Program-made: the position numbers and the translations under genes
In this document: positions 34,253-46,711 of the stretch, one piece after another
Numbering within the stretch: the stretch's first letter is position 1
Layout: every line of letters starts with the position of its first letter
Assembly (NCBI RefSeq): GCF_001605885.1
Contig: NZ_LRPE01000039.1
Span: 124,001 to 188,000, forward strand
Reading direction: 5' to 3'
From: Acinetobacter lactucae
GTDB lineage: Bacteria > Pseudomonadota > Gammaproteobacteria > Pseudomonadales > Moraxellaceae
DNA length: 64,000 nt
Notes under the pieces: model-generated
The model's database searches: none
Seen by the model: the letters and a program-made list of their open reading frames with translations, nothing else
Told to the model about the DNA's origin: nothing

Positions 34253-34813
34253 TTAATTAAGAATAATCGGAGTATTACCCAACTCATTGGATTGATCAGG
34301 CATATTTTCATCATAAAACCGTGACATCACCTCTCCAATTTGTTGTACGCCAATTACTACGGCCTGTTGATATTCTTTTTGTTTAAGCTTTTGTACTATT
34401 GCCTCACAAATCTGTTGCCAGACTTGCTCGTTAGTCGCATTTCGAATACCACGATCAAATACGATCTCTACTGTCCGTTCACATAAATTTAGGTATAACA
34501 ATACGCCACTATTTAATGCAGTGTCCCAAACACCTAATTCTGCAAATAATTGCTGTGCTCTTAAACGGGTATTTTGTCTATAGGCTTGTGACACCGGAAT
34601 ATGGCCTTCAATTACAACCTGTATTTCCCCAGCATGCCCATGTTCTGCTTGCTGTACAGCATCAGCAATAGCTTCTTTATCTTGTTTTGAAAAATATCGG
34701 CTACTGGCTGGCAAGTAACAAAAATGCTTGAACCAACGCTTTAGGCTAGGTTCTACAGATTCCTCAATTTTGGGCTGAGTAATAATTTGTGTTGTTTCTG
34801 ATGTTGTTACCAT
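34253..34813 (-). CDS. TPM-domain protein without signal peptide
   Basis: This 186-residue protein has a TPM (TLP18.3/Psb32/MOLO-1) domain: DKEAIADAVQQAEHGHAGEIQVVIEG, LYLNLCERTVEIVFDRGI and VVIGVQQIGEVMSRFY are typical strands and helices. It lacks a signal peptide and obvious membrane segments, unlike the TPM protein encoded just upstream. Its start overlaps the upstream stop by 7 bases, so the two are translationally coupled. With lemA it forms a lemA-TPM-TPM operon found in many proteobacteria; the role is not established, though membrane quality control has been suggested. Confidence 0.8.
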   Translation of the reverse strand: MVTTSETTQIITQPKIEESVEPSLKRWFKHFCYLPASSRYFSKQDKEAIADAVQQAEHGHAGEIQVVIEGHIPVSQAYRQNTRLRAQQLFAELGVWDTALNSGVLLYLNLCERTVEIVFDRGIRNATNEQVWQQICEAIVQKLKQKEYQQAVVIGVQQIGEVMSRFYDENMPDQSNELGNTPIILN

Positions 34814-35889
34814 GAGCCTGAAGCACCTCCTCCGCCAAAACGGCCTCCGCCGCCGCCATAGCCTCCGCCACCTCCGCCGAAGCCACCTCCGCGTCCACCG
34901 CCACCAGAACCACTTAAAATAGCCTGTAAAATAAGTTGGGCAATAGAAGTAATGAGTAAAAAGAAAATACCAAAACCAAGTAGTAAGCTAGTGACTAGCC
35001 CTGCGCCATTTACAAAACCTGCTACCGCGGCAGCAACACCTGCTGTAGATGCACTAAGCGGACGACCGACAATAAATGAGCCCACAATTCCAGCAACAAG
35101 AATAAATAAAGACATTGTCAGCGTTGTTTGCTTCGCCTGTTGTTCTTCAGCAGCTCGATGCTGACGTTCTTTTAAATCTTGCGCAGCTTGCTGAGCTACT
35201 TCTGGGTCAAGATTTAAAATTCTTCCGATTTCATCAAGACCTGCACTCAGACCTTGTGCATATTGAGCTTGTTTAAAATAAGGTGTAATTTGGTTTCGAA
35301 TAATCCGACTTGCCACAATATCAAGCAACACGCCTTCTAAGCCATAACCAGTTAGTATTTGTATACGGCGGTCATTTACAGCGACTGCAATCAGTAATCC
35401 ATTGTCACGTTTAGCTGAACCTAATTGCCACTTTTCACCAACACGTAATGCATAATCAAAGATATCTTCTTGACCAGTTGTGGGAACAATCACAATACCA
35501 ATCTGCGCTTTGCCTTGTTGGTATAAACTTAGAATTTTTTGATCAAGTTGCTGCTTCTCAGCCTCGCTTAAGATATTGGCTTGATCAATCACAGGCTGGT
35601 TTAAAGTTGGCAAACCACGAATTGATTCACCATCAGCCATATCATTAGCAACTTGGACTTGAGGCGCAGCACTTGAAGCAGCTTGCCCCTCTAGTTTAGT
35701 TGCAGAAGCTTGAGTTTGTTGCTTTTGAATAAGTTTGCCAGCAACTACTGTATCAGTCTCATCCGTAGCAGTTGCAATATTACTTTCACTCCATGCCGTA
35801 TTCTGAAAAAGAACACCACAACACAGCAAAATCAAGGTCGAAATAAAGACCTTAATTTGCTTTGATTGAAGCAATAGAGTATCTCTCAT
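34807..35889 (-). CDS. YgcG-like TPM-domain membrane protein with Gly-rich tail
   Basis: This 360-residue protein has a signal peptide (hydrophobic run near 13-30), a periplasmic TPM domain from about residue 95 (IDQANILSEAEKQQLDQKI, IGIVIVPTTGQEDIFDYALRVGEKW, RRIQILTGYGLEGVL), two or three membrane segments near 250-330, and a C-terminal tail of GGGG repeats with R, F and Y ending in GSW. This is the YgcG/TPM_phosphatase architecture that travels with LemA. Function is uncertain. The glycine tail is low complexity and not a DNA repeat array. Confidence 0.82.
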   Translation of the reverse strand: MRDTLLLQSKQIKVFISTLILLCCGVLFQNTAWSESNIATATDETDTVVAGKLIQKQQTQASATKLEGQAASSAAPQVQVANDMADGESIRGLPTLNQPVIDQANILSEAEKQQLDQKILSLYQQGKAQIGIVIVPTTGQEDIFDYALRVGEKWQLGSAKRDNGLLIAVAVNDRRIQILTGYGLEGVLLDIVASRIIRNQITPYFKQAQYAQGLSAGLDEIGRILNLDPEVAQQAAQDLKERQHRAAEEQQAKQTTLTMSLFILVAGIVGSFIVGRPLSASTAGVAAAVAGFVNGAGLVTSLLLGFGIFFLLITSIAQLILQAILSGSGGGGRGGGFGGGGGGYGGGGGRFGGGGASGSW

Positions 35890-35910
35890 ACGGCACTTCC
35901 TTGATTTAAA

Positions 35911-36507
35911 TTAATCAAAAGAAACTTTTGGAGCCTGTTGAGCAGATGCTTCTGCAGAGAAATTGGCTTTTGGATGCATACCAATTACTTTTGCTGTTAC
36001 TGCCTGCGGGAACTGACGCACATATGAGTTATAGTCTTGTACTGTTGTAATATAACGATTACGTGCAACAGCAATACGGTTTTCAGTACCTTCAAGCTGA
36101 ACTTGTAATTCTTGGAATTGAGTATTGGCTTTCAAGTCTGGGTAATTTTCCGAAACAGCAATGAGTCGAGATAATGCCCCTGTTAATTGACTTTGAGCCT
36201 GTTGATATTTTTCAAGTAAAGCGGGATCTTCTAAAACTTCTTTATCAACTTTTAAACCTGCAACATTAGAACGTGCCTGAGTTACTTCGGTTAATACTTG
36301 CTCTTCGTGCTTAGCATAGCCTTTCACTACGTTCACAAGGTTTGGTACCAAATCTGATCGACGTTGATATTGGTTTTGTACTTCAGACCACGCTGCTGTT
36401 ACAGCCTCATCTTTTACTTGTAGAGTGTTATAGCCACATCCCGAAAACAGTAAGGTACTGGCAAGTGTTGTTGCGATCGCAAATTGTTTCAACATTTTCA
36501 TCGTCAC
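35911..36507 (-). CDS. lemA: LemA family lipoprotein
   Basis: This ~198-residue LemA protein has a lipoprotein-type signal (ATTLASTLLFSGC; lipobox FSGC) followed by NTLQVKDEAVTAAWSEVQNQYQRRSDLVPNLV, a strong LemA signature, and long helices ending RFPQAVTAKVIGMHPKANF. LemA proteins sit in the envelope with a helical bundle; their role is poorly known. A GTG at 36507 has AGGAT at good spacing; an ATG at 36501 is the alternative. It is the first gene of the lemA-TPM-TPM operon. Confidence 0.88.
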   Translation of the reverse strand: MTMKMLKQFAIATTLASTLLFSGCGYNTLQVKDEAVTAAWSEVQNQYQRRSDLVPNLVNVVKGYAKHEEQVLTEVTQARSNVAGLKVDKEVLEDPALLEKYQQAQSQLTGALSRLIAVSENYPDLKANTQFQELQVQLEGTENRIAVARNRYITTVQDYNSYVRQFPQAVTAKVIGMHPKANFSAEASAQQAPKVSFD

Positions 36508-36596
36508 ATTATCCTCAAGTTTTTCTTTATATTTTTAACCTCTTTACCTGATTGTATGATGAATTTGGCAATATTGTGTTGCTTTTATTTTATTGA

Positions 36597-36627
36597 TTTT
36601 AAAAAACCGGATTTTTAAATCCGGTTA
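36597..36627 (-). terminator. Terminator after the Metal_hydrol family gene
   Basis: AACCGGATTT/AAATCCGGTT followed by T-run on the minus strand. Confidence 0.8.
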
Positions 36628-36631
36628 TCTA

Positions 36632-37519
36632 TTAGCTCAATCTTTGATGTTTTTCTTGTTCAAAGCTTGCCATTTGATGTTCTTCTGCTAAAGAGCTTTT
36701 CCAATAATTAACCATCCTGCCATAATCTTTTTGACCCGGATGGAAGTCTTTTTTGTAATATACGAAATATTCAGGCATTAACTGAACGAGCATCTTAGCC
36801 AGCAAGTACAATCCAAATAAATTCCCTCCAATTTTAGGTAAACTGTTCCATTTATCTTGCCAAAATAAACGTGTTGTCCCATAAAAAGCGAGACTCGCAA
36901 ATCCTGTAGTGACACTACGCATCAATAAACGACGGATACGATCATCACCATATACATGTTGATAGACATCAAATGCGACCGAACGGTGTTCAATTTCTTC
37001 AATCGCATGCCATACCCAAAGTTTTAGCGCATCTTCATCTAGCGTTCTTAATAGCTCTGGATGCTGCAATATATATCCCCCAAGTAAAGCAGTGAAATGC
37101 TCAAATGCACAGGTCAATGCCAATTGCAGCTTAGGTGGAATTGTTCTTAAATATTTATCGCGCTGATTTAGCCAATTTTGAAAACTGTCCAGATTATAAT
37201 CATCACGTCGCCACGCTTCATTAAATTCGCCATGTGCTTTGGAATGCATGGCCTCTTGCCCAATAAAAGCCGCAATTTGTGCTTGTAGCTGAGGATCTGA
37301 AACTTTATCACGTACGTTACGTACGCTATTTACAAAAAATTGCTCACCCACTGGAAACGTCGATGAAAGTGCAGTTAAAAAATGCGACATGAGAGGTGAA
37401 TTTGCAAAATAGTGCCGCTTGATCGCTTTGGGATTAAATTCAAGACGACGCACTGTAATACCCAACGCTTTTCGACGATTTAAATATGATTTTTCTGCCG
37501 TCATACCTGCCATGTTCAT
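36632..37519 (-). CDS. Metal-dependent hydrolase family protein (ferritin-like, PF10118 type)
   Basis: This ~295-residue protein is of the type annotated as predicted metal-dependent hydrolase. The likely metal ligands are E and H in IGQEAMHSKAHGEF, CAFEHFTALLGG and WHAIEEIEHRSVAFDVY, a ferritin-like di-metal pattern with two ExxH boxes. A hydrophobic stretch near 240-255 may contact the membrane. The ATG at 37519 with AGG 8 bases upstream is preferred; upstream GTG/TTG codons are unlikely. It appears to be a single-gene unit with its own terminator. Substrate unknown. Confidence 0.75.
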   Translation of the reverse strand: MNMAGMTAEKSYLNRRKALGITVRRLEFNPKAIKRHYFANSPLMSHFLTALSSTFPVGEQFFVNSVRNVRDKVSDPQLQAQIAAFIGQEAMHSKAHGEFNEAWRRDDYNLDSFQNWLNQRDKYLRTIPPKLQLALTCAFEHFTALLGGYILQHPELLRTLDEDALKLWVWHAIEEIEHRSVAFDVYQHVYGDDRIRRLLMRSVTTGFASLAFYGTTRLFWQDKWNSLPKIGGNLFGLYLLAKMLVQLMPEYFVYYKKDFHPGQKDYGRMVNYWKSSLAEEHQMASFEQEKHQRLS

Positions 37520-37634
37520 ATTCAACACCTATTGTATTGAAGAAGGAAGTTTCGAGTATGTCGCGAGCTTAAAAAGCTAAAAAGGGCAAAAAAGCTTATT
37601 ATATTTGCCAAAAACATCAAAGTGACTAATGGTA

Positions 37635-37675
37635 GACAATAAAAAAGCCTACTTGAAGTAGGCTTTTTTATTGTC
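37635..37675. terminator. gltBD terminator, 41-bp perfect palindrome
   Basis: Two perfect 20-base arms (GACAATAAAAAAGCCTACTT and its complement) around one central base. The core GCCTACTT/AAGTAGGC with A/T runs terminates gltD and could act in both directions. Confidence 0.85.
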
Positions 37676-37693
37676 TTTTAACAAATGGCTTTA

Positions 37694-39184
<1,491 letters not shown>

Positions 39185-42100
39185 TTATTGTGGGTCAGCT
39201 TGTGTTGTTTTCAAAAGCGTTTGCAAGTTAGCAGCTTTTGGTTTCACAAGCCAGAATTTACGGCTGTAGAAATCGAACTCATTGCGGATTTTATAAGCCC
39301 AAGCACTACCAGTTTCTTTGATGTGCTCATCGATAATACGCAACAAGAACTCTTTATGATCTTCCATAGATTCTGTTGAAATACGATTTAAATCAATCAA
39401 CTCGTGGTTGTAGTAATCTACGAAGTCATTATCGAGGTCAAGTACATAAGCAAAACCACCAGTCATGCCCGCACCAAAGTTATGGCCTACTTTACCAAGT
39501 ACAGTCACAACACCACCTGTCATATATTCACAGCAGTGATCACCCGCACCTTCGATTACAGCAAATGCGCCAGAGTTACGAACTGCAAAACGCTCACCCG
39601 CTGTACCTGCTGCAAAAAGCTTACCGCCAGTTGCACCATACAAACAGGTGTTACCAATAATTGCTGTGTTTTGTGTTTGGAAAGGTGAACCTTGTGGTGG
39701 GAAAATCGAAATACGACCACCAGCCATACCTTTACCTACATAGTCGTTTGCATCACCTTCAAGACGGATGTGTAAACCACCAGCATTCCAAACACCAAGA
39801 GACTGACCAGCTGTACCAGTTAAGTTCATTACAACTGGATGTGCTTCCATACCCAAGTTGCCGTAGCGACGAGCAATTTCACCTGACACACGAGCACCGA
39901 TTGAACGGTCACAGTTCACGACGTTGAAGTTGAACTGACCACCAGCACTTGACTCAATTGCAGGAAGCATTTCAGCAACCATTTTCTCAGCCAATACACC
40001 TTTATCAAATGGTGCATTACCTTGTACCTCACAGTACTGTGCTTTACCTTCAGCAGAAGGATGTGAGGTTAACAATGCACTTAAATCAAGGTGAGCATGT
40101 TTTTCAGTTTCACCCGGTAATACTTCAAGCAAATCAACACGACCAATTAAGTCTTTCAATGAAGAAACACCTAATGCAGCCAACCATTCACGAGTTTCTT
40201 CCGCAATAAAGTGGAAGAAGTTGATGAGCATTTGCGGCTCGCCAATGTAGTGTTCTTGACGTAAATGATCTTGCTGCGTTGCAACACCGGTTGCACAGTT
40301 ATTTAAGTGACAAATACGGAGGTATTTACAACCTAAAGCGATCATTGGTGTTGAACCAAAGCCAAAACTTTCAGCACCTAAAATTGCTGCCTTGATCACA
40401 TCAAGACCAGTTTTTAGACCACCATCTGTTTGTACACGTACTTTCCCGCGCAAATCGTTTACACGAAGTGCTTGATGTGCCTCACTAAGACCCAATTCCC
40501 ATGGAGAACCCGCATGGTGAATTGAAGAAAGTGGAGATGCTGCTGTACCACCGTCATAACCTGAAATGGTAATGAAGTCTGCATAAGCTTTTGCAACACC
40601 AGCTGCAATTGTTCCCACACCCGGTTCAGATACCAATTTCACAGATACCATTGCTTTCGGGTTAACTTGTTTCAAGTCAAAAATTAACTGAGACAAATCT
40701 TCAATTGAGTAAATGTCGTGATGTGGCGGAGGTGAAATTAGCGTTACACCTGGTACCGAGTAACGTAAACGCGCGATTAAGCCATTTACTTTACCACCTG
40801 GTAACTGACCACCCTCACCTGGTTTTGCACCTTGAGCAACTTTAATTTGCAATACTTCAGCAGAAGTTAGATATGCAGGAGTTACACCAAAACGACCAGA
40901 TGCGATCTGTTTGATTTTCGAGTTACGAATTGTTCCGTAGCGAACAGGATCTTCACCGCCTTCACCAGAGTTTGAACGGCCACCAATCGTGTTCATCGCG
41001 ATTGCAATTGCTTCATGTGCTTCTGGAGAAAGAGCACCTAAAGACATACCTGCCGAGTCAAAACGAGGTAAGATATCTTCAACTGATTCAACTTGCTCAA
41101 CTGGAATTGAATTCGTTGTTTTTAGCTTAAATAAGTCACGGATTGTCGCTACTGGACGGTTATTTACCAACTCAGCATATTCTTTAAAGTCTTCGTATTT
41201 ACCAGACCGAACTGCTTTGTGTAATGAGTTAATCACGTCTGGATTGAACGCATGATACTCTTTATCAAATACGAACTTAAGCAAACCACCTTGATCAATT
41301 GGCTTACGATTTGACCAAGCTGTCGCTGCTAATTTTTTCTGGTCTTTTTCAAGGTCAGCAAAGGTTGCGCCCTGAATACGGCTTGGAACGCCCAAGAAAC
41401 ATTGATCAACAACTTCAGATGACAAACCTACCGCTTCAAAAAGCTGACCACCGCGATAAGAAGCAACTGTAGAGATACCCATTTTTGAAAGAACTTTTAA
41501 TAAGCCTTTCTCAATACCTTTACGGAAGTTTGCTTGCGCATGGATTGGATCACCTAAAAGCTCACCTTTAGCAATCAAATCATTGATCACGTCATATGCA
41601 AGGTATGGATAAACTGCGGTTGCACCAAAACCAAGTAATACCGCAAATTGGTGCGGATCACGTGCAAAACCAGTTTCAACCATGATGTTTGCATCAGTAC
41701 GTAAACCAGTTTTGATGAGGTAATGGTGTACTGCACCTGTTGCAAGTGCTGCATTTGCTGGCAATAAACCTTGACGGATATTTTTATCTGTTAAAACGAT
41801 TAAAGTCTTGCCGTCACGAACTGCTTGTGCTGCTTCTTCACAGATACGTGTGATTGCAGCTTGCAAACCTTCTTCTTCAGCATAGTTTAAATTGATATCA
41901 ACTGCTTCATAACCCGGACGCTCAATGCTACGGATTTGCTGCATTTTTGAATTTGACAATACAGGGCTAGAGATGATGATACGGTCAGCATGCTCAGGAC
42001 CTTGCTCAAATACATTCTGCTCACGACCCAAACAGGTTTCGAGCGACATTACAATTGACTCACGTAGCGGGTCAATTGGCGGGTTTGTCACTTGAGCAAA

Positions 42101-43666
42101 CTGTTGACGGAAATAATCTGTCACGTGTCGTACTTGACGAGACAATACAGCCATTGGCGTATCATCACCCATTGAACCAACAGCTTCTTGTCCGCTCTCA
42201 GCGATTGGACGTAACAACTGGTCACGCTCTTCAAATGTCACCATAAACATTTTTTGAGCCGCTTTTAAAGCATCGCCAGTTAAGCCTTTATCGATTAATT
42301 GTTCTTCAAGTTCTGGGTTTGCATTTAAACGAATCGCATGATCACGTAACCACTCACGGTACGGGCGCATGTTTTTCAAATGCGTACTAACATCTTTAGT
42401 ATCAAGTACTTTACCTGTTAAGGTATCAACTACCAAAATTTGACCAGGGCCTACACGGCCTTTAGAAACTACATCTTCAGGCTCATAACCCCAAACACCT
42501 ATTTCAGATGCCAAGGTAATGTAATCATTTTTGGTAATTACCCAACGCGCAGGACGCAAACCGTTACGGTCAAGCATACAGATCGCATGACGGCCATCTT
42601 GAATAACAAGACCAGCTGGGCCATCCCAAGCTTCCATATGTTTAGAGTTGAACTCATAAAATGCGCGTAAGTCTGCATCTAAAGTTTCTACGTTTTGCCA
42701 AGCTGGTGGTACGAGCATACGTAAGGCACGGAATAAATCCATACCACCACCCACCAAGATCTCAAGCATGTTATCTAAGCTTGAAGAGTCCGAACCTGTA
42801 CGGTTAACGATTGGGTTAAGCTCAGTAAGACCAGGTAATAATGGGTTTTCAAATTTAGGAGTACGCGCCAATGCCCAGTTACGGTTTGCTGTAATTGTGT
42901 TGATTTCACCATTATGAGCAAGGTAACGGAATGGTTGAGCCAAAGGCCAACGCGGTAATGTATTGGTGGAGAAGCGTTGGTGGAATACCACAATATGTGA
43001 TTTTAAACGCTCATCTGCCAAGTCTGTATAGAACTCAGCAATTGCAGCCGGCATCATCAAGCCTTTATAGCTGATCACTGTCGAACAAAGCGTAGTCACA
43101 TAAAATAATGGATCATTTTGTAATTGTTGTTCTGCACGGCGACGTGCCAAGAATAATTTACGGTTAAACTCAACCTCAGTTACTCCCATTGGACAGTTCA
43201 CAATAACCTGTTCAAAAGCAGGGAGAGATTGAAGTGCAATTTCACCTAGTGCATCGTTATTAGTCGGGACAACACGCCAAGCCAGTACGCGTAAGCCTTC
43301 TGCCTCAATTTCTTTATTTAAAATATTTTTAGAATGTTGCGCTAATGCCGGATCAATATTTAGAAATACCGTACCTACAGCAAAAATCTCACTCAGTGTA
43401 ATATCACTCAGTTTTTTTGCTTCATCACGAAAAAATTGCTTTGGCATCGCCAATAATAAGCCGCAACCATCTCCCGTCTTGCCATCTGCGGCAATACCAC
43501 CACGGTGCGTCATGCAACTTAAACTGTGAATCGCGGTTTCTACAAGATGATGACTTGATTCACCCTTCATATGGGCGATCAGTCCAAAACCACAGTTATC
43601 CTTAAACTCATCAGGCTGATATAAACCTTGAGCGGGAGCTACAGTATTAGGCGATGGCATGTGCAT
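39185..43666 (-). CDS. gltB: GltB, glutamate synthase large subunit
   Basis: This ~1493-residue enzyme makes two glutamates from glutamine and 2-oxoglutarate. The N-terminal class II amidotransferase begins at a cysteine (DNCGFG, Cys25 from the chosen start) after a propeptide of 24 residues. Then come the central domain, the FMN/2-oxoglutarate synthase domain ([43 protein letters not shown] cluster cysteines) and the C-terminal glutamate synthase beta-helix ([12 protein letters not shown]). The ATG at 43666 has AAGGG 7 bases upstream; the 13-residue extension to 43705 lacks support. Confidence 0.95.
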   Translation of the reverse strand: MHMPSPNTVAPAQGLYQPDEFKDNCGFGLIAHMKGESSHHLVETAIHSLSCMTHRGGIAADGKTGDGCGLLLAMPKQFFRDEAKKLSDITLSEIFAVGTVFLNIDPALAQHSKNILNKEIEAEGLRVLAWRVVPTNNDALGEIALQSLPAFEQVIVNCPMGVTEVEFNRKLFLARRRAEQQLQNDPLFYVTTLCSTVISYKGLMMPAAIAEFYTDLADERLKSHIVVFHQRFSTNTLPRWPLAQPFRYLAHNGEINTITANRNWALARTPKFENPLLPGLTELNPIVNRTGSDSSSLDNMLEILVGGGMDLFRALRMLVPPAWQNVETLDADLRAFYEFNSKHMEAWDGPAGLVIQDGRHAICMLDRNGLRPARWVITKNDYITLASEIGVWGYEPEDVVSKGRVGPGQILVVDTLTGKVLDTKDVSTHLKNMRPYREWLRDHAIRLNANPELEEQLIDKGLTGDALKAAQKMFMVTFEERDQLLRPIAESGQEAVGSMGDDTPMAVLSRQVRHVTDYFRQQFAQVTNPPIDPLRESIVMSLETCLGREQNVFEQGPEHADRIIISSPVLSNSKMQQIRSIERPGYEAVDINLNYAEEEGLQAAITRICEEAAQAVRDGKTLIVLTDKNIRQGLLPANAALATGAVHHYLIKTGLRTDANIMVETGFARDPHQFAVLLGFGATAVYPYLAYDVINDLIAKGELLGDPIHAQANFRKGIEKGLLKVLSKMGISTVASYRGGQLFEAVGLSSEVVDQCFLGVPSRIQGATFADLEKDQKKLAATAWSNRKPIDQGGLLKFVFDKEYHAFNPDVINSLHKAVRSGKYEDFKEYAELVNNRPVATIRDLFKLKTTNSIPVEQVESVEDILPRFDSAGMSLGALSPEAHEAIAIAMNTIGGRSNSGEGGEDPVRYGTIRNSKIKQIASGRFGVTPAYLTSAEVLQIKVAQGAKPGEGGQLPGGKVNGLIARLRYSVPGVTLISPPPHHDIYSIEDLSQLIFDLKQVNPKAMVSVKLVSEPGVGTIAAGVAKAYADFITISGYDGGTAASPLSSIHHAGSPWELGLSEAHQALRVNDLRGKVRVQTDGGLKTGLDVIKAAILGAESFGFGSTPMIALGCKYLRICHLNNCATGVATQQDHLRQEHYIGEPQMLINFFHFIAEETREWLAALGVSSLKDLIGRVDLLEVLPGETEKHAHLDLSALLTSHPSAEGKAQYCEVQGNAPFDKGVLAEKMVAEMLPAIESSAGGQFNFNVVNCDRSIGARVSGEIARRYGNLGMEAHPVVMNLTGTAGQSLGVWNAGGLHIRLEGDANDYVGKGMAGGRISIFPPQGSPFQTQNTAIIGNTCLYGATGGKLFAAGTAGERFAVRNSGAFAVIEGAGDHCCEYMTGGVVTVLGKVGHNFGAGMTGGFAYVLDLDNDFVDYYNHELIDLNRISTESMEDHKEFLLRIIDEHIKETGSAWAYKIRNEFDFYSRKFWLVKPKAANLQTLLKTTQADPQ

Positions 43667-44121
43667 AGCGTACCCTTCTTTCAATAAGGCTCTTTCGAGC
43701 GTCAAACAAACAACTTCTTTTTGCGATAGTGCCTACGGACGACAGTTAGCTCAATGTTTCACAAAAAAAAATTTTGGGCTGATAAGCCAATATACGCTGT
43801 TCCATTTTTACGTACACTGGTTTTTGCTAGAAAAATGTTTTGACTTATTTCGCACTCTTTTAAAGCAGTTCGACCCCACGACTCTGCATAGAATTCACTC
43901 TTTAGAGCGCCAAAATAGTTTACAGCACATTAATAAGCACAAGAATAAAGCAAAAACTATGCCAATATGATTTTTATAATTTAAGTATTTATTTTTGTTA
44001 AAAATAGCTAGGTTTTATTCGCGTTATCATTTTAATAAATGACTAAATATGCACCACAGAAGATCAAAAAATATATGCTCGTCCTCTTTTTGCACTATAT
44101 TCGTGCAATTTATACTTATAA
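43667..44121. other. Intergenic region upstream of gltB, nothing distinctive
   Basis: These 455 AT-rich bases separate the gltB start from the damX-like stop. They must contain the gltB promoter and probably a leader, but I could not pick a convincing promoter. Two small hairpins occur (TATTTTT/AAAAATA near 43988-44006; TTGCAC/GTGCAA at 44090-44108). An open frame at 43659-43970 on the plus strand has no protein-like features. Confidence 0.4.
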
Positions 44122-45003
44122 TTAATTGCCTCGTGTGCCCTCATTTGTTGCATTTTTCGTAGAAGGTTCAGTTGTACGATTTTGTTGAACCCTTTTAGCC
44201 GCATCAGCAGCTGAATTAGACTGATGTACATCCACAACATTCCCTTCAGCATCTCGACGAATAATGGTTGTTCGAGTTGTAGAGTTTGTTGAAGGAGCAG
44301 CCACTTTAGGTGATGTATTCACAGCTCCACCTACCCCGGTCCCTATGAGCAAAGACTCATCAATTTTAGGTAAGGCAGCAGGACGTAACCGCACTTCATA
44401 AGTTTGACTAATGCCACCTTTCATCTCATCCGCCCCTAAATCATTAACTAATGGCGCATATGTAGAGAATTGTTGCGGTTGAGGTTTAATTGATTCAGGT
44501 AAATCAAGATTAAGTTGGGTTAACTGCTGAATTGCATCTTCAGAACGTTTAAACACCCCATATGTCAAAACATATTGTTCAGATTGCTTCTCTCCACTTA
44601 AACGGAAGTAGATAAATTTATTACGATCATTACGATTTTTTAAAAAGTTTTTAACAATATCTTCATCAGACGCGCGGAAAAGCTCAAGCGTCCATTGTTT
44701 CTTGTTTTCATTAATGAACTTTGTACCACGAAACTCAGCCTCGTGCTGACCTGAAGCGACTGTACGGGTTGTTAAATCAAGAGGCCTAACTTCATCAGCT
44801 AAAGCCCCTAAGTTAGCCGTTGTTGCTACTTTTTCCGGCTGAATTTGCACTGGCGTATCTGAATCAGCTGCTTTTTCAACTTCAACAAGCTTCTTACTAT
44901 CGGTCATTACCCAAAAAATAAAAGCCAAAAACAAGCAGACGATACCACCCACCAACCAGATATATTGTTGAACATTCTGCCAAAGTGTACGTGATACAGT
45001 CAT
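44122..45003 (-). CDS. DamX-like SPOR-domain membrane protein
   Basis: This 293-residue protein has one membrane segment (about residues 14-33) near the N-terminus, so most of it lies in the periplasm. A region near residues 100-205 (WTLELFRASDEDIVKNFLKNR…YVLTYGVFKRSEDAIQQLTQL) resembles a SPOR peptidoglycan-binding repeat. The tail is low complexity, rich in T, N and S. It follows aroB, where damX lies in other gammaproteobacteria, suggesting a role at the division septum. Sequence identity to DamX is not obvious, so the name is positional. Confidence 0.7.
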   Translation of the reverse strand: MTVSRTLWQNVQQYIWLVGGIVCLFLAFIFWVMTDSKKLVEVEKAADSDTPVQIQPEKVATTANLGALADEVRPLDLTTRTVASGQHEAEFRGTKFINENKKQWTLELFRASDEDIVKNFLKNRNDRNKFIYFRLSGEKQSEQYVLTYGVFKRSEDAIQQLTQLNLDLPESIKPQPQQFSTYAPLVNDLGADEMKGGISQTYEVRLRPAALPKIDESLLIGTGVGGAVNTSPKVAAPSTNSTTRTTIIRRDAEGNVVDVHQSNSAADAAKRVQQNRTTEPSTKNATNEGTRGN

Positions 45004-45019
45004 GTGTTACCTTAATTTA

Positions 45020-46102
45020 TTATCCGTGTTGATTCGCCAAAATAGCTTGTTTCATGAGCTCAACATCAAAGTCTTTGGTAATTACTGCTTTTCCAAGTTG
45101 TTTTAACAACACTAAACGTAATTGACCATTGAGGACTTTCTTATCATGCGCCATATATCCAAGGAATTCATCCAATGGAATTTTTGGACATGATATCGGC
45201 AAATTAGCGCGTTGAATAATTTTTTTTGTACGCTCTACATCATCGCTTGAAATCCAACCTAAACGTTGTGATAAATCAGTTGCCATCACCATGCCAGTCG
45301 CTACTGCTTCACCATGTAACCAAGTACCATAACCAAGGTAAGATTCAATCGCATGACCAAAAGTATGGCCTAAGTTCAGTAAAGCTCTTTCGCCTTGCTC
45401 TTTTTCATCGTTGGCAACAATTCGTGCTTTATGAGCACATGAACGATAAACTGATTCTGCTAAAAGTTCAGCATCTCGTCCAATTAACCCATCCATATTC
45501 TGCTCTAACCAAACCAGAAAATCAGCGTCGCCTAACAAAGCATATTTAATGACTTCTGATAATCCAGCAGATAACTCTCGATCAGGTAAAGTATCGAGTT
45601 GAGCCATATCAGCCAAAACAACTTGAGGTTGCTGAAATGCGCCCAACATGTTCTTACCAAGAGGATGATTAATACCTGTTTTACCACCCACACTTGAGTC
45701 TACTTGTGAAAGGAGCGTAGTTGGAACTTGAACAAAATAAACACCACGCTGGAAACATGCCGATGCAAAGCCGGCCATATCACCAATAACACCACCACCC
45801 AAAGCTAAAACCGTACAATCACGATTAAAACCAGCTTCAAGTAAAGCATCAAAAATCAAATTTAAATGTTGAATATCTTTATATTTCTCACCATCTGGCA
45901 AAATGCAAGTCGCTACAGTTTTACCTAAACTTTTTAAAGCTTCTTGATAATGAGATAAATATAAAGGAGCAACCGTTTCGTTACTCACGATCATAACCTG
46001 TTGACCATGAAGATAAGGCTCAAGCAACTGCTTAGGATCCAGTTGACTGCCAATAAAAATAGGATAACGGCGTTCGCCTAATTCAACATGTAAAGTTTGC
46101 AT
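45020..46102 (-). CDS. aroB: AroB, 3-dehydroquinate synthase
   Basis: This ~360-residue NAD- and zinc-dependent enzyme converts DAHP to 3-dehydroquinate in the shikimate pathway. [44 protein letters not shown] and [12 protein letters not shown] (zinc ligands) identify it. The ATG at 46102 gives the normal N-terminus; the upstream frame begins with TTG and has no support. It follows aroK by about 28 bases. Confidence 0.95.
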   Translation of the reverse strand: MQTLHVELGERRYPIFIGSQLDPKQLLEPYLHGQQVMIVSNETVAPLYLSHYQEALKSLGKTVATCILPDGEKYKDIQHLNLIFDALLEAGFNRDCTVLALGGGVIGDMAGFASACFQRGVYFVQVPTTLLSQVDSSVGGKTGINHPLGKNMLGAFQQPQVVLADMAQLDTLPDRELSAGLSEVIKYALLGDADFLVWLEQNMDGLIGRDAELLAESVYRSCAHKARIVANDEKEQGERALLNLGHTFGHAIESYLGYGTWLHGEAVATGMVMATDLSQRLGWISSDDVERTKKIIQRANLPISCPKIPLDEFLGYMAHDKKVLNGQLRLVLLKQLGKAVITKDFDVELMKQAILANQHG

Positions 46103-46130
46103 GAGTTTATAAAACCACAAGTAAGTTTGG

Positions 46131-46700
46131 CTATTTTAGCGGGTTGGACAAAATAAGTTGCAAAATCTTTTGAGCAAGATCACGAGCAGCACCCTGATTG
46201 GTTTCAATCGTGTAATGCGCAACTTCACGATATAAAGGGTCACGTATTTTTAACAAATCACGTAATTTTTGTTCAGGGTTTTCAACTTGTAATAGAGGTC
46301 TGTTTTTATCACGATAAGTTCGTTGTAATTGTAATTCTACGGGGGTGTACAGATAAACAACTATACCACGTTGCTTTAGAAATTCGCGATTGGGTGCTTG
46401 AGTAATCGCCCCTCCTCCTGTCGCTAATACTAAGGCCTTACGGGAGGTCAACTCATTTATGACTACGGTTTCACGAGTACGAAATCCAATTTCCCCTTCT
46501 TTCTCAAAAATCCAGGGAATAGTGGCGCCTGTTTTGCGTTCAATTTCATGATCACTATCTAAAAATTCACGCCCTAATAGTTCGGCTAAATGACGTCCAA
46601 CGGTTGTTTTTCCTGCCCCCATGGGCCCTACCAAATAAATATTTGGCAGGGTTTCAAACGCTTTGCTTGGCAAGGCGCCACCTATTTCAATTGCTTTCAT
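46131..46700 (-). CDS. aroK: AroK, shikimate kinase
   Basis: This enzyme phosphorylates shikimate at the 3-position with ATP. The P-loop is [24 protein letters not shown] binds Mg and shikimate, and LATGGGAI is the Walker-B-like loop. The ATG at 46700 has no visible ribosome-binding site. A TTG at 46673, preceded by AGGTGG, would give a 180-residue protein starting at the usual family N-terminus and may be the true start. It follows pilQ on the same strand, a conserved pilQ-aroK-aroB order. Confidence 0.93.
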   Translation of the reverse strand: MKAIEIGGALPSKAFETLPNIYLVGPMGAGKTTVGRHLAELLGREFLDSDHEIERKTGATIPWIFEKEGEIGFRTRETVVINELTSRKALVLATGGGAITQAPNREFLKQRGIVVYLYTPVELQLQRTYRDKNRPLLQVENPEQKLRDLLKIRDPLYREVAHYTIETNQGAARDLAQKILQLILSNPLK

Positions 46701-46711
46701 TAAAAAATATA

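Noticed and set aside
34810..34920. Repetitive GC-rich stretch
   Set aside because: It encodes the glycine-rich tail of the TPM protein; no spacers or regular repeat units as in CRISPR.
39376..41255. Several plus-strand open frames opposite gltB
   Set aside because: They lie antisense to a complete, strongly conserved gene, lack ribosome-binding sites and have histidine/serine-rich shadow composition.
43659..43970. 103-residue open frame upstream of gltB
   Set aside because: No ribosome-binding site, overlaps the gltB start and leader, no recognisable protein features.
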